NCBI GenBank assembly: GCA_032622095.1
Contig: CP136065.1
Coordinates: forward strand, 245,211,474-245,275,473
DNA length: 64,000 nt
DNA from: Siphonodentalium dalli
Taxonomy: Eukaryota; Mollusca; Scaphopoda; Gadilida; Siphonodentaliidae
Reading direction: 5' to 3'
Position numbers and translations under genes: made by a program. Position 1 is the stretch's first letter. Each line of letters opens with the position of its first letter. The notes under the pieces are model-generated. The model was not told the DNA's origin, ran no database searches, and was given only the letters and a program-made list of their open reading frames with translations. This document shows, piece by piece, positions 61,200 to 64,000 of the stretch.

Positions 61200-61370
61200 G
61201 TTTGGCGCGTTTCTTAAATCTGCATGATGATTTGATCTCGAACCCACACGGAGTCCGCTGCGCTCTGAGCCCGGTGGCGGGCGGAACCTCCCTTTTCAAT
61301 ACTCGCCTTGGTGACGGGATGTATTGACTAAATCGTCAGCTGACACGGGTGTGGCGAGTATATATAGCGA
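61200..61370 (-). promoter_or_regulatory. Candidate core promoter and 5' UTR
   Basis: On the minus strand, GCTATATATACTCGCC at ~61356-61371 is a TATA box about 160 nt upstream of the ATG, placing a start site near 61330. Between them is a GC-rich stretch with GGTTCCGCCCGCCACCGGG (61266-61284), containing a GC-box-like CCGCCC. No other gene start is visible nearby. Confidence 0.45.
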
Positions 61371-61438
61371 AGTGGAAATACCACGTGGAATGCGCCCTGC
61401 CTGCCACTATAACTCGCGGTTATATTGGATCCACCAGG

Positions 61439-61580
61439 CCCGGTTCCGTGGTTTTAGTGCTACATGTCAAAGTTTTGGAGTAGAATTCCATATATGGAAT
61501 TTATGAATTATTCATGACTTCCATATATGGAATTGCTACTCCAGAACTTTGACCTGTAGCACTAAAACCACGGAACCGGG
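61439..61580. repeat. 142-bp near-perfect palindrome upstream of the promoter
   Basis: CCCGGTTCCGTGGTTTTAGT ... ACTAAAACCACGGAACCGGG, stem through GTCAAAGTTTTGGAGTAG and TTCCATATATGGAA, tip TATGAATTATTCATGA. Likely MITE. Confidence 0.78.
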
Positions 61581-62426
61581 ATGGATGAATCTCTTAAACA
61601 CGGAACGTTACGGAGCCTGGGTGAATCCAAAACGGCCGCGACCTCGCTTATACCATAGTGTAGCTAGTTTATGCAGACCCATGCATAACCCCGTATATAG
61701 GGTAAAGCGATGCTGTTTAAAAAAAAGGACCGTTATGATGGTGTCACCCCCCCCCCCCCCCTCTGTTGGTACGCGGGATTCAGGCCATTTCCAGGCAGTA
61801 CGCATGATTAACACCCATATGTTAACTGGCACGTACCCTGGATTCATATATATGCCCATTTTATCCAGTGTTTTATCCGGTATTCAGGACCCAACAACAA
61901 CGCTGACCAGTACGCAGCCAAAATGGCATATTTTTATGTGGTACATTATTATACATCTTGATATGTTGAAATTATGATCATTACATAAGCAAATGTGCGA
62001 AAATTATCATATTAGTGCGAAATAACTATGACATGTATTATATTATCGTATGCGGTATATATACGCATGATTCACCCCTCTATTTTATCTGGCATTCATG
62101 ATTCATGGGGGGGGGGGTATAGCTATGAATATCTACTCAGGCTACGCCCATATAGAGATCATATATTCCCATCCGTTCTTTTTATGTCCAATTGAATTTG
62201 AAAAATAAAACATGTCTTGCTGGTAATATATATGTGAAGGTCTCAGATCAAGACTGCATGATTTAGGTGACTTTGTTGAGCCGATTTTGATTTGCATCGC
62301 TTACAATCATGGGATTATTAAGGAACAGTATTAACACAGAAATATATTCCCTGCGTAATTATTTGTTCGTGTAAAAAATAAAGTTCCCCGTCAGAACACG
62401 TCAGAATAACAAAACGTTCCCAGGTT

Positions 62427-62684
62427 TTGATGATGATGATGATGACGGTGATGGTGATGATGATGATGATGATGATGATAATGATGACGCCGAGGCGAAT
62501 AAGATGATGACGATGACGACTATGATGGGCGGTGATGACGAAGACGACGTTGATGACGACGACTATAATGACTATATGGCGATAACAATGTGGATGCAGA
62601 ACGATTAACATGATGATGATGATGGTGATGATGATGATGGTGATGATGATTATGATGATGATGGTGATGATGATGGTGATGATG

Positions 62685-62716
<32 letters not shown>

Positions 62717-62735
62717 GGTGATGATGATGATGATT

Positions 62736-62770
<35 letters not shown>
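62427..62770 (+). repeat. (GAT)n / (ATG)n microsatellites
   Basis: Two blocks, 62427-62480 and 62609-62770, of GATGAT units with GGT interruptions. They generate poly-Met and poly-His open frames that are not genes. Confidence 0.9.
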
Positions 62771-62771
<1 letters not shown>

Positions 62772-63678
62772 ACACAAACAAAGGACCCCGAATTCGATGG
62801 CCAAATGTCACTTTATGCACATACACTGTAAATATGTTACATAACTCTATATTTTGTGCATAATAGTACGATTGAGTTATCAATAAAGCTTCACACTACA
62901 ACTGATGGAGTGTGATCTCAACGGCGTAGCCAGAGTAGAGATCCATGGTATGATTTATAGTATGCATGGAACATTCAATAACGGGCGTAAATACTACTCG
63001 ATTCGGGTCGCATCTATCGGCGATAAACTCACGAAAACGATTTCGCCATCGAGAGTCACTGCATTTAATTCATATATAAGACTGTTGTCAATTTGGAAAT
63101 ACTATTTGTGAAAATTACTACTTTGAACAAGATTATTCTCCATTTCTATTTAATCACCATACCGGAGTGTTTCACATTACATGTTTTTTTATTTTAGTGC
63201 TGTTGACCCTTACTCGATACATTAAAGCTGTGCAACATATTTAGTGAATATGAACGTTGTATCATATTGGTGTAATCAATTCCTCCTACAATTTGTAGTA
63301 TAGGGATCTGAACCCCATAAATCCTTCAAACCTGCGGCCAACCTGCCATCTTCGTCGGGGGACATTTTGTTCAGCGCCCTTTTGTTTATTTTGTTTCGTC
63401 AGATGGTGAAATCGCTCCCGGCTTTATGCGCATATATTTTTTCGAACTATGTTCTGGGTTTAACGATATATTGACCATTCACATTAGAACAATGCAACAC
63501 ACAACTTACATTAATTATACTGGAAGGAGTTTAATTAAACCCCCGAATGCGTCGCGGCTAAAGGAACAATACGAGAAACTCGGAGGATACCAATCTTCTT
63601 TTTTACCATCGATTTACATATAAATAAATAATTCGGAGTTTCTCTGCATGATAATTTTCCACCTTTGCTCGTTTTCAG

Positions 63679-63824
63679 GAAATTTGGATCAATTTGATGA
63701 AGTTTTTATCAATGGAGAACAAACCATTGCACCAGTGCGTCGGTCCGTTGTTAAAGACTGCGATCAATATGAGTCGAGGAGAATGTTTGTGGCATTTCAG
63801 TACGATATATACACGGGAGATTAA
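63679..63824 (+). CDS. Possible terminal coding exon of an unidentified plus-strand gene
   Basis: After TCGTTTTCAG| an open phase-1 frame of 47 codons reads GNLDQFDEVFINGEQTIAPV, RRSVVKDCDQYESRRMFVA and FQYDIYTGD, then TAA. Composition is protein-like with no repeat content, and the acceptor is good. I do not recognise the family and cannot see a convincing upstream exon with a matching donor, so this may be chance or transposon coding. Confidence 0.3.
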
Positions 63825-63930
63825 CCGTACTTGTTGCGGCTTCAACGGTCAGCTTTTACTTAGTAATTTTAATGTTTTGTTAAATGAGAGATGAAATGCT
63901 GCGAACCCGGGAGTTTGGTCTGATCCAAGG

Positions 63931-63966
63931 GTGGGGTGGGGTGGGGTGGGGTGGGGTGGGGTGGAG
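63931..63966 (+). repeat. (GGGGT)n simple repeat
   Basis: About seven GGGGT units. G-rich strand with potential for quadruplex structure. Not a telomere signature for an animal (TTAGGG absent). Confidence 0.85.
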
Positions 63967-64000
63967 TGCAGTAAATACACGAAACACTGCAATACGGACT

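Larger units (their letters stand above)
57001..61160 (-). other. Intron 1 of the polycystin-1-like gene
   Basis: About 4.2 kb, phase 0. Holds a GC-rich palindrome (57086-57300), a D-type TTAA element (57429-57933), a GTAAA-motif repeat (58556-59040) with relatives near 60640-60745 and an inverted dispersed repeat (59110-59360). Nothing recognised in 59480-60050 or 60750-61150. Confidence 0.72.
61371..63678. other. Upstream intergenic region
   Basis: Contains a palindrome (61439-61580), poly-C (61748-61761) and poly-G runs, (GAT)n/(ATG)n microsatellites (62427-62770) and a dispersed repeat copy (62975-63185). Open frames here are repeat artefacts. A stretch around 63540-63610 reads NASRLKEQYEKLGGYQ on the plus strand, which is protein-like but unsupported. 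Confidence 0.5.

Noticed and set aside
62520-62831. Poly-His and poly-Met open frames
   Set aside because: Direct products of a GAT/ATG microsatellite.

Overview
The window is eukaryotic, from an animal genome that is AT-rich, intron-rich and full of short DNA transposons. Frequent TACATGTA-like motifs, a 5S-rRNA-headed SINE, LINE debris and dense miniature transposons suggest a marine invertebrate, with a mollusc or other lophotrochozoan as my best guess. No marker gene here fixes the species.

One gene dominates. On the minus strand I could assemble 14 consecutive coding exons between 61199 (start codon) and 389, about 1164 codons, running off the left edge. Every junction has GT/AG ends, and every donor/acceptor pair agrees in reading phase (intron phases 0,1,0,0,0,1,0,2,1,1,0,1,1,0). 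The protein starts with a signal peptide split over exons 1-2. A WSC carbohydrate-binding domain follows, split over exons 3-4, then a PKD-type fold over the end of exon 4 and exon 5. After that come linker modules, a Cys-rich segment (exon 8) and further PKD-like beta-sandwiches (exons 9-14, the largest in exon 11). This order matches the extracellular N-terminus of a polycystin-1-like protein that lacks the leucine-rich repeats and C-type lectin of vertebrate PKD1. The membrane and C-terminal parts lie outside the window. A minus-strand TATA box and GC-rich leader precede exon 1.

The introns are a transposon archive. They hold: (i) eleven full or partial copies of a TA-flanked, almost perfectly palindromic ~217-bp MITE; (ii) TTAA-flanked piggyBac-like MITEs of several outer types (a, b, c and others); (iii) hAT-like elements with clear 8-bp target duplications; (iv) PIF/Harbinger-like elements with TAA duplications; (v) a foldback element whose arms are tandem 17-bp units; (vi) LINE 3' remnants and the 5S-derived SINE; (vii) minisatellites, including about 12.6 copies of a perfect 54-bp unit. 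The observation I find most unusual is a palindromic cassette (core CCAATGCATTCTCTTATAT) carried inside at least four outer transposon types with different termini and even different target sites (TTAA and TA).

Two exons of the gene are caught up in local duplication. The acceptor of exon 11 lies in a 52-bp tandem array, and the 3' half of exon 8 recurs as decayed copies in intron 8. Right of the promoter (61.4-64 kb) there are simple repeats, a hairpin and one possible terminal exon of another plus-strand gene.
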